From NCBI GenBank assembly GCA_947646015.1, contig CANSEY010000017.1, forward strand, positions 1-64,000: 64,000 bases of DNA. Direction: 5' to 3'. Of this stretch, positions 63,854 to 64,000 are shown piece by piece. The translations under genes and the position numbers were made by a program. The notes beneath the pieces are model-generated. The model searched no databases. It was not told where the DNA came from and saw only the letters and a program-made list of their open reading frames with translations. The number at the start of each line of letters is the position of its first letter. Positions within the stretch are counted from its first letter, which is position 1. The stretch is from an uncultured Bacteroides sp. GTDB taxonomy: Bacteria > Bacteroidota > Bacteroidia > Bacteroidales > Bacteroidaceae.

Positions 63854-64000
63854 TTAATAATTTATAATCTTCTTTCTTTTTACTGCACGCTCGTACAGAT
63901 CGTCTTTCACTTGTTTCATAAAGTCAACCCGCTTGATGTTGACAAGCATATCCTTGACTTTCGGCTGGGCAAATTCATAAGGTTCCTGTTCGCCCGCCAC
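63854..64000 (-). CDS. C-terminal end of a further PPIase-like protein (partial)
   Basis: The minus-strand frame from the window edge reads AGEQEPYEFAQPKVKDMLVN, IKRVDFMKQVKDDLYERAV, KRKKIINY and stops at 63854, 9 bp before the next start. The ending is like those of SurA/PpiC paralogues that precede such genes in Bacteroides. Only ~48 residues are seen, so the family is a guess from context. Confidence 0.6.
   Translation of the reverse strand: MAGEQEPYEFAQPKVKDMLVNIKRVDFMKQVKDDLYERAVKRKKIINY

Overview
The window is a Bacteroides chromosome segment, almost certainly Bacteroides fragilis. The evidence is the -33 TTTG / -7 TAnnTTTG promoter pattern, fimbrillin and FimB/Mfa2 proteins, a GH84 O-GlcNAcase, and above all a secreted ubiquitin homologue (ubb), a gene known from B. 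fragilis. All identifications come from reading motifs and from memory of protein families; no search was run.

Layout. 1-4.0 kb: end of a tRNA-Val, a sugar O-acetyltransferase, yaaA and a secreted O-GlcNAcase. 4.1-17.4 kb: a leftward fimbria-like operon (fimbrillin, FimB/Mfa2 anchor, DUF3575, OmpA/PD40 protein, three large secreted proteins). Upstream of it is a ~250-bp segment bounded by 22-bp inverted repeats, next to a tyrosine recombinase: a phase-variable promoter that appears to be ON in this sequence. 17.6-24.2 kb: housekeeping genes (bactofilin, carB with a candidate attenuator and leader peptide, trpS, an OmpA-family protein).

24.4-47.6 kb: a long leftward cluster for a double-glycine-leader, radical-SAM-modified peptide (RiPP). 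From its upstream end it holds a membrane TPR regulator, a DUF3244 protein, two half-length LanC-like proteins alternating with two glycosyltransferases, two near-identical precursor peptides each followed by a bilobed aspartyl-protease/PDZ lipoprotein, three radical-SAM-type proteins, a CMP-sugar synthetase-like enzyme, a two-domain glycosyltransferase, an alpha-1,3-fucosyltransferase-like GT10 enzyme, a GT2 enzyme, a sulfotransferase, a third LanC-like protein, a C39-peptidase ABC exporter and its HlyD partner. Read as one system, the peptide is modified by radical SAM enzymes, possibly decorated with sugars and sulfate, then cleaved after GG and exported.

47.8-56.6 kb: an array of 6-bladed beta-propeller lipoproteins with several gene remnants, including a truncated copy of the cluster's protease. 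56.8-57.1 kb: ubb, a secreted toxin-like ubiquitin. 57.1-58.5 kb has no convincing gene. 58.5-64 kb: mutL, a small membrane protein, an OstA/LptA-like protein and SurA-type PPIases. The complete PPIase carries Glu at residue 119, the residue reported to make B. fragilis resistant to the ubiquitin toxin encoded 5.4 kb away.
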